From contig JALOBO010000007.1 of the NCBI GenBank assembly GCA_023228225.1, forward strand, positions 18,222 through 82,221: a stretch of 64,000 bases of DNA. The letters are read 5' to 3'. The translations under genes were made by a program, and so were the position numbers. Source of the stretch: Clostridia bacterium (GTDB lineage Bacteria; Bacillota; Clostridia; Christensenellales; UBA1242). Below the pieces are notes generated by a model that had not been told where the DNA came from, searched no databases, and saw nothing but the letters and a program-made list of their open reading frames with translations. Below, piece by piece: positions 26,892 through 36,086 of the stretch; within the stretch, counting starts at the first letter, position 1; every line of letters starts with the position of its first letter.

Positions 26892-27416
26892 TTACATTTG
26901 TTTTTCTTCTTCTTTTCTAACTTTTTCATTTTTTAATTTATTAAAATACTCGGCAAGAATTTTTTCTGTAAGCCCAAAATCATTTGTATCAGTTTGAATT
27001 ATTTTATTACTAGGTATATAAGGTCTAATATCGCTTAATTCACCTTCAACAGTTGGCTCAATGACCAAATAATTTTTTATTAGTTTTTTATCATCAATAA
27101 ATTTTTTAATAGATAATCCGCGTATATCATCTCTACCTATAATAATAAACTCTGCATCACTTGCATTTAATCCATTTGTTACAATTAATTTTTTTGTATG
27201 TGCTATGTTCATACGCCATAGTGATGTAAATACAAATTTTACATTATAACGTTTACTTATTTTATTAACTAAACTATTTAAAGCAATTATATTATCCGGA
27301 CAAATAGCACAAGAATATCCTTTTTCGGCTAATTTAAATTCTTTGAATTTTTTAAACCAAACTTTACTATTTAATACTCCGTTGAATGCAATAAAAATAT
27401 AAAAATCATTTTTCAT
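26892..27416 (-). CDS. HAD-like domain protein with lost catalytic aspartates
   Basis: The 174-aa protein matches the HAD domain found in 'Swiss Army Knife' RNA-repair proteins (HAD_SAK type). The motif I region FIAFNGVLNS corresponds to the usual FLDIDGVLNS, and KFVFTSLWRMN corresponds to the KIVLSSSWR motif II. Both motif I aspartates are replaced (D to A and D to N), so phosphotransfer chemistry is unlikely and it may be a binding-only pseudoenzyme. The C-terminal tail (after about 158) is a charged helix. It is monocistronic with its own terminator; no ligase or kinase partner is adjacent. The family assignment is by motif only. Confidence 0.6.
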   Translation of the reverse strand: MKNDFYIFIAFNGVLNSKVWFKKFKEFKLAEKGYSCAICPDNIIALNSLVNKISKRYNVKFVFTSLWRMNIAHTKKLIVTNGLNASDAEFIIIGRDDIRGLSIKKFIDDKKLIKNYLVIEPTVEGELSDIRPYIPSNKIIQTDTNDFGLTEKILAEYFNKLKNEKVRKEEEKQM

Positions 27417-27643
27417 ATTTTTATTATATGATATGTATTATAAAATGTCAATACTTTTAAGAATAATAATACAAAACATACCGCGAAATTGCACGAATTT
27501 TGAATATCTATGCAAAATCTTTGAATAATAAATGTATATCATTACGAAATAAAATTTATTTTAAATAAAAATATATATTATTTAATTATTTTTTATATAG
27601 GATAAACAAGAGTAAAAAAATCTTAATTAACTTTTTTGCTTAC

Positions 27644-27718
27644 TGGTCGGGATGACAAGATTTGAACTTGCGACCTCATGGTCCCGAACCATGCGCGCTA
27701 CCACTGCGCTACACCCCG
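27644..27718 (-). tRNA. tRNA-Pro, anticodon CGG
   Basis: The 75-nt cloverleaf includes an encoded CCA. The acceptor CGGGGTG pairs with CATCCCG. The anticodon stem CATGG/CCATG encloses loop TTCGGGA, with anticodon CGG at 27686-27684. The T arm is GCAAG-TTCAAAT-CTTGT. It differs from tRNA-Pro(AGG) at 14943 only in the anticodon arm and one T-loop base, so the two are recent paralogues. Confidence 0.93.
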
Positions 27719-27766
27719 ATTTTAAAGACATAACTATTAAACAATTTACATTAAAATTGCTCCTAT

Positions 27767-27795
27767 ATATTATTATAAACATTAAACTTTGTCAA
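27767..27795 (-). promoter_or_regulatory. Probable promoter for tRNA-Pro(CGG)
   Basis: On the minus strand TTGACA and TAATAT are 17 bp apart, about 48 bp upstream of the tRNA. Confidence 0.55.
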
Positions 27796-27842
27796 GGTAT
27801 TTGATTTGCTTTAAAACAGCATCTATTTAATTTGATGCAATT

Positions 27843-29273
27843 TTATCTGTCAATAACACTTTCTTTTAGTTTGTCATTTTCTATATTTCTATAATTTATT
27901 ATGGCTTCAATTTGTTTCTGCTTTTTTAAGCATATATCTTCTAATTTTAAATAAGTAAGCACATTTGTAGTTTTGTAATTGCTTTCATTTTGGTCAACCA
28001 TAAGCACATTTTGCACTTTTGCTGGTAAATTTTTAACATATTCTAACTGTGATTTTAACACGCTAATATTTTTAGTTTTCGGATTAATTGCTTGTATATT
28101 TTTAATAATGCAATTAATAAGTGCTTCTTGTAATGTTAATTTAATTTCAATAATTATATAAGTATCTTCATCTGATTCACACAAAAAGTAATTCACTGCA
28201 CTTATAATGTCCCAAGGTTTATTAGAGCGAATGTCGTATATTTTACTAAGATAATCTTTGTAAAAATTAGTAAGTAAATTGTTTTGTGAAAATATATCAT
28301 AATAATTATTATTAAATTCAGTTACAAAATCATTTCTATTTATAAAACTCCCGAAAAACAATTTATCCTTTCCCGAGATTAATTCAATTAATTCTGCTGT
28401 ATCAGCGTGGTCAGAATATTGACAATTTTCAGTACCAAATGCCACCCCTTTTATTATAAATGTTCTATGATTCGGTATTGTTATTGTAATTTCTCTTCTT
28501 AAATTTAAAGCAACGCTGATTTGATATTCGTGAATAATTTCATCTAGACAGTCATATAACGTTTCAAGTGTATCTATATTATATCTACTAGCACTATCAG
28601 GTCTAAGTTCGCCAGTTTCCATTTCGACTATATTGCTATTATAATAGGCTGCCTTTGAAGCGTGCCATAATTCGTGGGCCAAGGTCCTAAAATATTCTTT
28701 ATTAAATGCTTCTGCGATTAAATCTTCTTTTTGTACTTCTGTTAAGTGATTATCCGATAATGCCATATATTCTGGCATTAATTCGTACTCAAATTTAATA
28801 CTACCATTTTCAAATAATTTATTATGTTGCTGTGTAAATTCTACTATGTGTTGTAGAATAATACTATCATTTATAAATATAAAAGGATTGGGTTTTTTAG
28901 TTTGAATATTAAAATTGGGGTCATAAACTCCCAACGCATCATCAACATGCGCATTTTTATATATTTTTAATAATTCTTTACCTTTGTTGCTAGTTGAATG
29001 ATAAAAACCATTAACATTTCTAACTAATCTGTTAAATACATATTCATCTAAACTATATGTGCTAGGTGAATTTTGTACATCAATTTTATTTGGAATATAA
29101 ATTGTATCATCTTTTTCAAAATAATTTTCGCCAATATTTATATTACCGTAGTATTGTTTTAAAAGTTCTAGGTATGCTACTGCGTTTTCAATAAAAGTAT
29201 CTCTTCTTTCAATGTCTTTAATATTACAAAATTCAGTAAATTTTTGTTTTAATTCATCATTTGTCATGCGCAC
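27843..29273 (-). CDS. Unrecognised protein with HExxH putative metallopeptidase motif
   Basis: I do not recognise this 476-aa protein as a named family. It contains HELWH (200-204) in the context FRTLAHELWHASKAAYYN, the HExxH zinc-ligand/catalytic pattern of metallopeptidases, followed 40-45 residues later by LDEIIHEYQ (Glu245, Glu249), which could provide the third ligand. No signal peptide or membrane helix is present, so it would act in the cytoplasm. The C-terminal half (about 330-476) is mainly helical and charged. It is monocistronic, next to tRNA-Pro(CGG). The N-terminal start MRMTNDE has an upstream GAGGTG. Confidence 0.6.
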   Translation of the reverse strand: MRMTNDELKQKFTEFCNIKDIERRDTFIENAVAYLELLKQYYGNINIGENYFEKDDTIYIPNKIDVQNSPSTYSLDEYVFNRLVRNVNGFYHSTSNKGKELLKIYKNAHVDDALGVYDPNFNIQTKKPNPFIFINDSIILQHIVEFTQQHNKLFENGSIKFEYELMPEYMALSDNHLTEVQKEDLIAEAFNKEYFRTLAHELWHASKAAYYNSNIVEMETGELRPDSASRYNIDTLETLYDCLDEIIHEYQISVALNLRREITITIPNHRTFIIKGVAFGTENCQYSDHADTAELIELISGKDKLFFGSFINRNDFVTEFNNNYYDIFSQNNLLTNFYKDYLSKIYDIRSNKPWDIISAVNYFLCESDEDTYIIIEIKLTLQEALINCIIKNIQAINPKTKNISVLKSQLEYVKNLPAKVQNVLMVDQNESNYKTTNVLTYLKLEDICLKKQKQIEAIINYRNIENDKLKESVIDR

Positions 29274-29391
29274 CTCAATGTAGATACATTTTAGCCTTTA
29301 AATATAAATTTGTCAATACTGAAATATATTATATCCAACTTAAATTTATAATATTTATTTGCAAATATTAAAATATATATGTTATATTTTG

Positions 29392-29418
29392 TTCCGCTTG
29401 CCTAACGGACAAGCGGAA
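29392..29418. repeat. Solo terminal hairpin of family E1
   Basis: TTCCGCTTG-CCTAACGGA-CAAGCGGAA is identical in arms and nearly in loop to the 5' hairpin of element copy A. Here it is not followed by the rest of E1 but, 15 nt later, by element E2. Confidence 0.8.
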
Positions 29419-29433
29419 TATAATTCCGCGGTT

Positions 29434-29514
29434 AAAGAGGGAAGCCACGAGTCCAGCGGTTAGCAAATTTTAAATTTGCGTGTCCGCTACTTATCGGCTC
29501 GTGGTTTCCCTTTT
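29434..29514. repeat. 81-nt palindromic element, copy 2 (family E2)
   Basis: This is the same nested palindrome as 1628-1709, with a stronger outer stem: GGGAAGCCACGAG pairs with CTCGTGGTTTCCC, including one G·T. The middle stem AGCGG/CCGCT and inner stem GCAAATTT/AAATTTGC are identical. It lies about 20 nt 3' of the minus-strand ssb stop. A partial repeat of its end, GTGGTTTCCCTTTT, follows at 29518-29531. Confidence 0.78.
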
Positions 29515-29534
29515 AAAGTGGTTTCCCTTTTGAA

Positions 29535-30257
29535 TTAATTGTAGTAGTTCTCAAATTTTACTTGGTCAAATAAAAGTTCTGGTTCTTCTGATACAGTATT
29601 TTCTTCGGTTTCATTTTTATTTACATTGATAATGTTGACATTATTTTCAATAGAAATTTTGGTGATTGATATTTCATACGCAGTTTTTGTTTCAAATTCT
29701 GTTTCGTTAACTTTTTTCTGATACTCACGACTTTGAATTCTACCGACTACGAAAACGCGTCCGCCAACTTCAATTCCCTTTACAAAGCGCGCATTTCTAC
29801 CCCACGCTATACAAGGAATATAATCCGACTTATTATAGGCACGATTAACAGCGAGCAAAATATCGCAAATTTCACGGTTAAACGGTGTAGTTCTATAAAT
29901 AGGTGGTTTGCAAATATAACCACTTAATTCTATTATATTTGGATTTTGTGAAGAATCCACTTCTACAAGTTCACGGGCAAATACCGTAAGCATAAGTCGA
30001 CTTTTGCCATCTATAATTTTATTATAACTTCTAAACTGCCCCTTAATAGAAATTTCCATTTCTTTTTCAATTTTACCTGAATATATAAGCCTTTCAGATA
30101 TTGTTACAGGAATTATATCGTGTTGAGATGAAAGTCTTGGCACACTTAAATTTATTTCATAAAATCCTTCTCCGTAAATTTCGTGGCTGTAAACGGGTTC
30201 GCTAATAACTTTTCCTGTAATAAAAACCTTATTATTATTTAATTGATTATAATCCAT
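29535..30257 (-). CDS. Single-stranded DNA-binding protein-like, two OB folds
   Basis: This protein of about 240 aa consists of two consecutive SSB-like OB domains. The first (about 8-105) has NKVFITGKVISEPVYSHE and a GQFRSYN turn; the second (about 110-210) has IELSGYICKPPIYRTTPFNREICDILLAVNR and YIPCIAWGRNARF, the canonical SSB strand pattern. An acidic tail ends LLFDQVKFENYYN. I start it at ATG 30257, with GGAGGAAG 6 nt upstream, not at the in-frame codon 15 nt earlier. It is a second-type SSB distinct from the replicative 150-aa form. It follows pdaB by 23 nt on the same strand, so they may share a transcript. Confidence 0.82.
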   Translation of the reverse strand: MDYNQLNNNKVFITGKVISEPVYSHEIYGEGFYEINLSVPRLSSQHDIIPVTISERLIYSGKIEKEMEISIKGQFRSYNKIIDGKSRLMLTVFARELVEVDSSQNPNIIELSGYICKPPIYRTTPFNREICDILLAVNRAYNKSDYIPCIAWGRNARFVKGIEVGGRVFVVGRIQSREYQKKVNETEFETKTAYEISITKISIENNVNIINVNKNETEENTVSEEPELLFDQVKFENYYN

Positions 30258-30280
30258 ACAATCTTCCTCCATTCGTTATT

Positions 30281-31048
30281 CTATACATTTTTTCTTTGCA
30301 GACCTGTACGGTCTATATAATAATTGTCGGCATAGACTAGTTCGCCTATCGTTACAAATTTATATCCTTTTACAAGCAAACTTTCAATTACCACAGTAGT
30401 GGCCTCTATAACATTTTTGGAATTGTTATGAAATAGAATTATACCTCCACTGCTAATTTTGCTTGTAACTCTATTTGCAATATATTCAACGCTTTTTCCC
30501 ATCCAATCGTGAGTATCCACGCTCCATTTAATTGTTTTGTATCCTAAGTCAGTAGCAATAGACAGAAGTTTATCATTATAATACCCAAAAGGTGGTCTAA
30601 ATAAACTTACATCTACATTAGCGGTATCTTTTATTGTTTTTTTAGCAGTGTTAAGTTCAAGTTTAATATCGTCTACACTTAATTTTGTCATATCTGGGTG
30701 GCTATTAGAATGCGAGGCTATTTCCATTCCACTATCAACAATATATTTGGTTTCTTCGGGATATTTTTCCACCCAAAATCCCACTAAAAAGAATGTTGCT
30801 TTAATATTGTATTTTTTTAATAAATCAACAATTGCAATAGTTTTATCCGCACCCCAAGCCGCATCAAATGTAAGTGAAATTTCGTTATTGCTTCGGTCCA
30901 CAGCATAAATTGCGTGATTTTTTGGTGCGTATCCAAAAAACACAGAAGCCGCACGCGTGCCATTAATACTTACACAAAGCATAACAGCGGTAATTAAAAC
31001 TATAAAGGCAAATTTTAATAATCTAGATTTTACTACTACAAATGGCAT
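30281..31048 (-). CDS. pdaB: PdaB-type sporulation polysaccharide deacetylase
   Basis: NodB-homology deacetylases remove acetyl groups from peptidoglycan; PdaB is needed for maintaining spores after cortex synthesis. The 255-aa protein has an N-terminal signal/anchor helix (about 10-32). The NodB domain (about 54-245) has SLTFDAAWG (Asp62), the metal ligands in HSNSHPDM (His113, His117), RPPFGYYN and WSVDTHDWMG. The AVDRSNNEISLTFD lead-in is typical of PdaB. GAGGAGA precedes the ATG. The exact sporulation role is inferred from the family. Confidence 0.85.
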   Translation of the reverse strand: MPFVVVKSRLLKFAFIVLITAVMLCVSINGTRAASVFFGYAPKNHAIYAVDRSNNEISLTFDAAWGADKTIAIVDLLKKYNIKATFFLVGFWVEKYPEETKYIVDSGMEIASHSNSHPDMTKLSVDDIKLELNTAKKTIKDTANVDVSLFRPPFGYYNDKLLSIATDLGYKTIKWSVDTHDWMGKSVEYIANRVTSKISSGGIILFHNNSKNVIEATTVVIESLLVKGYKFVTIGELVYADNYYIDRTGLQRKNV

Positions 31049-31192
31049 TTTCTCCTCGCTTTTAATATTAAATAATTTATAGTTAAAAAAAATATTTTAA
31101 TGTGTAGAATTTTGCGGAAAATTGTAATATTGTGTCTGTAACAATTTCCTACTATAATAATATACTGAATAATTGATTGATTTATGACAAAA

Positions 31193-31212
31193 ACCAGTGC
31201 CGAGGCACTGGT
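31193..31212 (-). terminator. Terminator of the gyrBA operon
   Basis: A perfect 9-bp stem ACCAGTGCC/GGCACTGGT encloses a 2-nt loop; on the minus strand it is followed by TTTTTGTC, about 55 nt after the gyrA stop. Confidence 0.8.
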
Positions 31213-31245
31213 AAATGTAAAATGTAGATGTATAATGTATAATTG
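31213..31245. repeat. AATGTA microrepeat, copy 1
   Basis: Four near-copies of AATGTA(A/G/T) end in AATTG. A matching array follows the terminator at 37976-38010, and both are followed by a GCTNTCGCT motif. Confidence 0.6.
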
Positions 31246-31268
31246 TTAGTCGCTATCGCTCTAATAAA

Positions 31269-33923
31269 TTATAGATTAATATACGCTCCGTTAATTAAAT
31301 AATTTCGTTTTGTAATATCTAATATTTTCCCTTTACTTGCTCTATTATCTTCTGCAATTATTTCGGTATCATAAGCAACAATTGAATCATCGCTGTACTT
31401 AACAACAAGAGTGTATGGAATAGATTGGTATCCGGCAAATGCTATATTATCATCTACTGCCAATGGCATAATTTTAACTCCTTTACGATATCTGTTAAGA
31501 ACATCAATATCGGCCATTTTTACCTTTTTGGCGTTTCCCTTTTTACTAACAATAATAACATCTCCTTCAACAGTTACTTGCCCCGCAAATATTGTGATGT
31601 CATCATCATCAAGATTAATGCCCCTGACTCCACCTGACATTCTACCTTGCACTGGCACATCGGATTTATCAGCGTTTAGTATCATTCCATTTTTTGTAAT
31701 GAATATTAAAGTAGAATATTTTTGTTCAATTTCTACATTTAGCAGTTCATCACCATCTTTAAGTTTAGTTGTGGCAAACATAGCCTTGTTTACATTATAT
31801 TCTGACACAACAGTACTTTTTACCATTCCATATTTTGTGAAAAATAGTAAATTTGTGCTATCAGCATTAGGTATATTTTCTAAATCGCTAAATATTGCAA
31901 CAATTTTTTCTTCCGGTAAACTTTCTTTAATCAATATTCTAAGCAAAGTACCTTTATCGCGCCAGCGGGCATCAGGCACAGCCCCTGCCCTAACTTTATA
32001 ACAGTTGCCCAAATTTGTAAATAAATAAATCATTTTATCGGTATCTGCATTTACAATAATATTATGTGCTTCACAAAGAGAAGAGGTATCAGAAAACGCA
32101 CGAATAGTATTTTTTTGGGTAGTTTTTTTAATTGTTCCACCCGCTGTAAAAGCAATAGCAACAGAGTGTACCTCAATATTATTTTCTTCGGAAGTAACTT
32201 CAATTTCGGATTCATTTGATACAATAATAGTACGGCGGTCTTGCCTATATTTTCGTTTACATTCAAGTAATTCGCCTTTTACAACTTCAAGTTGCGCTTT
32301 TTTGGAAGCAATAATAGTGGATAATTTTTCAATAATTTTTTTAAGTTCGGCAAGTTCAATTTCGATTTTGCCAACTTCTAAATTCGTTAATCTTGCAAGC
32401 CTCATATCTAAAATTGCTTGTGCTTGTTTTTCACTTAAAGTAAATGTGGAGCGCAATTTTATTTTTGCTTCTGAAACAGATTCCGATTTTTTTATAATTC
32501 GTATTACTTCATCAATATTTTGTATTGCAATAATAAGTCCTTCCAAAATATGCGCATGCTCACGGGCCTGTTCAATTTCATATTTCGAGCGCCTTAAAAT
32601 AATATCACGTTGATAATTCACATAAAAATCTAAAATTTCAAGCAAACCCATTTGTCTGGGCTTTCCGCCCGCTATTGCAACAATGTTAATACCAAAAGTA
32701 ATAGAAAGAGCAGTAGTTTTTAACAAATATTTAATAACTTCTTGCGGATCAATATCTTTTTTTAGTTTAATTACCGCTCGCATACCGTTTCGGTCAGATT
32801 CATCGCGGATTTCGCTTATACCGGCAAGTGCACTTTTGCCCTCATTACGAAGTTCGGCTATTGTTTGTAATATCGTCGCTTTGTTAGATTGATACGGCAT
32901 TTCGGTTATAACAATATTACGCTTATCGCCCTCACTTTCAACATTTATTTTAGCACGCAAAGTGATTTTCCCGCGTCCAGTTTCATATGCTCTCACAAGT
33001 TCATCACTTACAATAGCATAGGCACCTGTCGGAAAATCTGGACCTTGAATTATATTCATCATTTCTGAAAGAGTAATTTCTTTATTATCAATGAAAGCAA
33101 TAACCCCGCTAATTACTTCCGTAATATTATGTGGCGGTATATTTGTAGCAAGCCCTACTGCAATACCCGAAGCACCATTAATAAGTAAGTTTGGCACTCT
33201 TCCGGGTAATGTGTCAGGCTCTTTTAATGTGTCATCAAAATTCAAACTCCATTTGACAGTGTTTTTATCTAAATCACGGAGCAGTTCCATTGCAATAGGT
33301 GTCATTTTTACTTCTGTATAACGCATTGCGGCTGCCGAATCGCCATCGACCGAACCAAAATTTCCGTGTCCATCTACAAGCGGAGCACGCATATTAAAAT
33401 CTTGTGCCATACGAACCATTGCTTGATATACAGATGTATCGCCATGCGGGTGATATTTACCAATGCAGTCGCCAACAACACGAGCCGATTTTCTATAAAC
33501 TTTATCAGGCATAAGTCCAAGTTCAAGCATTGAAAAAAGTACCCGTCGTTGCACGGGTTTTAAGCCATCTTCTACACGAGGAATAGCACGGTCTAACACA
33601 ACGTATTCTGTGTATGGCATCATAGAATCACGCATTACTTCATCAAGCGCCTTACTAAACACACGGTTTCCGCCTTCACTATATGAATTGGCTCCCGATT
33701 TTTTTGTTTTTTTAGGACTTGCAACTGCGTTTTCCGATAGATTGTCCTGTTGTATTTGTGGACTATCTTCTTCTGCTGAATTTTGAGCATCATCTACATT
33801 ATTTTTAGACAAATTACTCTCATTTTGAAAGTTTGCGTCATTATTTTCGCTTGTTTCATCTAAGCCATCAAACATTAATTGTCCGGATAGAGTATCATCG
33901 TAAAAATCATCATCTATTACCAT
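31269..33923 (-). CDS. gyrA: DNA gyrase/topoisomerase subunit A, with acidic N-terminal extension
   Basis: The A subunit cuts and rejoins DNA. The 884-aa protein has the breakage-reunion core ([54 protein letters not shown] with the catalytic Tyr), a coiled-coil tower with the C-gate, and a C-terminal beta-propeller containing [11 protein letters not shown] at the place of the GyrA box. [11 protein letters not shown] favours GyrA over ParC, but the degenerate box leaves topoisomerase IV possible. Unusual is an N-terminal extension of about 85 residues, acidic and Asn/Ser rich, then KKTKKSG, before the core. It starts 3 bp after the B-subunit stop. Confidence 0.82.
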   Translation of the reverse strand: MVIDDDFYDDTLSGQLMFDGLDETSENNDANFQNESNLSKNNVDDAQNSAEEDSPQIQQDNLSENAVASPKKTKKSGANSYSEGGNRVFSKALDEVMRDSMMPYTEYVVLDRAIPRVEDGLKPVQRRVLFSMLELGLMPDKVYRKSARVVGDCIGKYHPHGDTSVYQAMVRMAQDFNMRAPLVDGHGNFGSVDGDSAAAMRYTEVKMTPIAMELLRDLDKNTVKWSLNFDDTLKEPDTLPGRVPNLLINGASGIAVGLATNIPPHNITEVISGVIAFIDNKEITLSEMMNIIQGPDFPTGAYAIVSDELVRAYETGRGKITLRAKINVESEGDKRNIVITEMPYQSNKATILQTIAELRNEGKSALAGISEIRDESDRNGMRAVIKLKKDIDPQEVIKYLLKTTALSITFGINIVAIAGGKPRQMGLLEILDFYVNYQRDIILRRSKYEIEQAREHAHILEGLIIAIQNIDEVIRIIKKSESVSEAKIKLRSTFTLSEKQAQAILDMRLARLTNLEVGKIEIELAELKKIIEKLSTIIASKKAQLEVVKGELLECKRKYRQDRRTIIVSNESEIEVTSEENNIEVHSVAIAFTAGGTIKKTTQKNTIRAFSDTSSLCEAHNIIVNADTDKMIYLFTNLGNCYKVRAGAVPDARWRDKGTLLRILIKESLPEEKIVAIFSDLENIPNADSTNLLFFTKYGMVKSTVVSEYNVNKAMFATTKLKDGDELLNVEIEQKYSTLIFITKNGMILNADKSDVPVQGRMSGGVRGINLDDDDITIFAGQVTVEGDVIIVSKKGNAKKVKMADIDVLNRYRKGVKIMPLAVDDNIAFAGYQSIPYTLVVKYSDDSIVAYDTEIIAEDNRASKGKILDITKRNYLINGAYINL

Positions 33924-33926
33924 AGT

Positions 33927-35870
33927 TTATACTCCTATTTTTTCAAAATTATCTTCGCGCTCAAAATTTGCGTGTTCGCTAATATAATCTTTTCTGGATT
34001 CAATATCATCGCCCATAAGCACAGTAATTATTTTATCTGCCGCAACCGCATCTTCCATACTAACTTGCATTAAATTTCGACGTTCAGGGTTCATTGTTGT
34101 TTCCCAAAGTTGTTCGGGATTCATTTCGCCTAACCCTTTATACCTTTGAATAGAATAGCCCTTACCTACTTCATCAATTGCTTCTTGTAAATTATTATCA
34201 TCATATGCATAAATCACTTTATCTTTTTTGTATACTTTATAAAGCGGTGGCATACCAATATAGACATGTCCTTCGTTTATAAGGTTACGCATATATCTAA
34301 AAAAGAATGTGAGGAGTATTGCCCTAATATGTGCGCCATCTTGGTCAGCATCAGAAAGTATTACAACTTTATGATATTTTAATGCTGTTACATCAAAATC
34401 GTCCATAATTCCAGCGCCTAGCGCACTAATAATACTGCGTATTTCTTCATTTGCAAGAACTTGATGAAGACGTTTTTTTTCTACATTAAGCGGTTTGCCT
34501 CTTAGTGGTAAAATTGCTTGAAAAGAACGGTCTCTTGCTTGCTTAGCACTGCCACCGGCACTATCACCTTCAACAATATACAATTCGTTTAATTCGGGTT
34601 TTCTGCCCGTGCAACTTGATAATTTACCAACAAGATTAGCACTGTCAATACTATTTTTTTGGCGTGTTAATTCTTTTGCTTTTTTTTCTTGTTCACGCAC
34701 TTGTGCAGCAACTTTTGCTTTTTGCATAATGCTTTCAATAAACTTACGCGTTGCAGTATTTTCCATATATTTTTGCAGTTCGGTTACAACTACACTTTCA
34801 ACTTCCGTTTTAGTTTCGGGGTTACCGAGTTTGGTTTTAGTCTGCCCTTCAAATTGTGCATTTTTCATTTTTATTGCAAGAACACAAGTTAAGCCCTCGC
34901 GGTAGTCTTCACCCATGTAATTAGGATCTTTATCTTTCAAAAATCCAAATTTACGCCCCACATCATTAAACACACGTGTAAATGCCGATTTTAATCCTGT
35001 TTCGTGCGTTCCGCCCTCAGTGGTTGGAATATTATTTACATACGAAAAAATGCTTTCAGTGTATTGGTCGGTATATTGAAAGGCCATAGCAAGTTCAACT
35101 AAATCAGTTTTGCCTTCAATGTAAACTGGTTTTTCGTTTATAACATTTTTTGATTCATTTAAATACTTTACAAAATCCGCAACTCCGCCTTCATAATAGT
35201 AATCAACTAAATTCCCCGTACGCTCATCAAATAGACTTAATTTTATTTTTTTATTTAAAAATGCAAGTTCTTTTAAGTGCTTTGCAATAATTTCATTAGA
35301 AAATTCTTGTTCGCCAAAAACTTTAAAATCTGGTTTAAAATGTATAAATGTTCCGCTCTTTTTAGAAGTGCCCGTTTCAATAAGCGGAGTTACTGGAATA
35401 CCACTTTTAATTTTTCCATCTAATCCCACATAACTTTTAAATGACATTTCATATTTCTTTTTATTTCTGAACACTGTAACATTAAGCCATTCCGAAAGTG
35501 CATTAGTAACAGATGCTCCAACGCCATGTAATCCGCCCGAATAATTATAGTTATCTGCGTTAAATTTACCACCAGCGTGTAGTTGAGTGAATACTACTTG
35601 TACACCAGATACCTTCATTTGTGGGTGAATATCAGTAGGAATTCCGCGACCATTATCTTCTACCGAAGCACTGCCGTCTTTATATAACTTTACATCAATA
35701 GTATCGCCAAATCCATTTGCAAGTTCATCAATAGAATTATCAACGATTTCCCACAAAATATGGTGCATACCCTTAGTGCCCGTTGTACCTATGTACATAC
35801 CCGGTCTTAGCCTAACAGCATCAAGACCTTCAAGCACAATTATATCTTTTGAGTCATATGTTTTATTCAA
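33927..35870 (-). CDS. gyrB: DNA gyrase/topoisomerase subunit B
   Basis: The B subunit provides the ATPase and TOPRIM domains. The 647-aa protein has the GHKL ATPase motifs (EIVDNSIDEL, DNGRGIPTDIHP, GGLHGVGASVTNALS), the transducer, the TOPRIM motifs ELYIVEGDSAGGSAKQ and DADQDGAHIR, and the C-terminal RYKGLGEMNPEQLWETTM. The start is a TTG with AAAGGAGAT 7 nt upstream. Sequence details (HIRAILLTFFFRYM) suit GyrB, but GyrB and ParE cannot be fully separated by reading alone. It forms an operon with the A subunit. Confidence 0.86.
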   Translation of the reverse strand: MNKTYDSKDIIVLEGLDAVRLRPGMYIGTTGTKGMHHILWEIVDNSIDELANGFGDTIDVKLYKDGSASVEDNGRGIPTDIHPQMKVSGVQVVFTQLHAGGKFNADNYNYSGGLHGVGASVTNALSEWLNVTVFRNKKKYEMSFKSYVGLDGKIKSGIPVTPLIETGTSKKSGTFIHFKPDFKVFGEQEFSNEIIAKHLKELAFLNKKIKLSLFDERTGNLVDYYYEGGVADFVKYLNESKNVINEKPVYIEGKTDLVELAMAFQYTDQYTESIFSYVNNIPTTEGGTHETGLKSAFTRVFNDVGRKFGFLKDKDPNYMGEDYREGLTCVLAIKMKNAQFEGQTKTKLGNPETKTEVESVVVTELQKYMENTATRKFIESIMQKAKVAAQVREQEKKAKELTRQKNSIDSANLVGKLSSCTGRKPELNELYIVEGDSAGGSAKQARDRSFQAILPLRGKPLNVEKKRLHQVLANEEIRSIISALGAGIMDDFDVTALKYHKVVILSDADQDGAHIRAILLTFFFRYMRNLINEGHVYIGMPPLYKVYKKDKVIYAYDDNNLQEAIDEVGKGYSIQRYKGLGEMNPEQLWETTMNPERRNLMQVSMEDAVAADKIITVLMGDDIESRKDYISEHANFEREDNFEKIGV

Positions 35871-36086
35871 GTTAATCTCCTTTAAGCGCGTGCAAATAAA
35901 ACTTTATTCCTTTGCATAGAATATTATTGGATAATTATAACATAAAAGATACAAAATGAAAACTAAATATTATAAAAATTCAAATTTTTAGCGATTTTGT
36001 CATTTGAACGAGTTTAGGCAAAAAAACAGGCATATTTATACATATTATATTATAATTATTCATTTAAATGAAAGCAAGGAGAAATT

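Noticed and set aside
27600..27643. Strong terminator after tRNA-Pro(CGG)
   Set aside because: Only a weak A/T stem around TTAATTAA is present; support is insufficient.
29518..29531. A third E2 copy after the second
   Set aside because: Only the terminal 14 bases GTGGTTTCCCTTTT are repeated; no palindrome follows.
31269..35870. Firm assignment as topoisomerase IV (parE/parC)
   Set aside because: Motifs ([21 protein letters not shown]) fit gyrase better; left as gyrA/gyrB with stated doubt.
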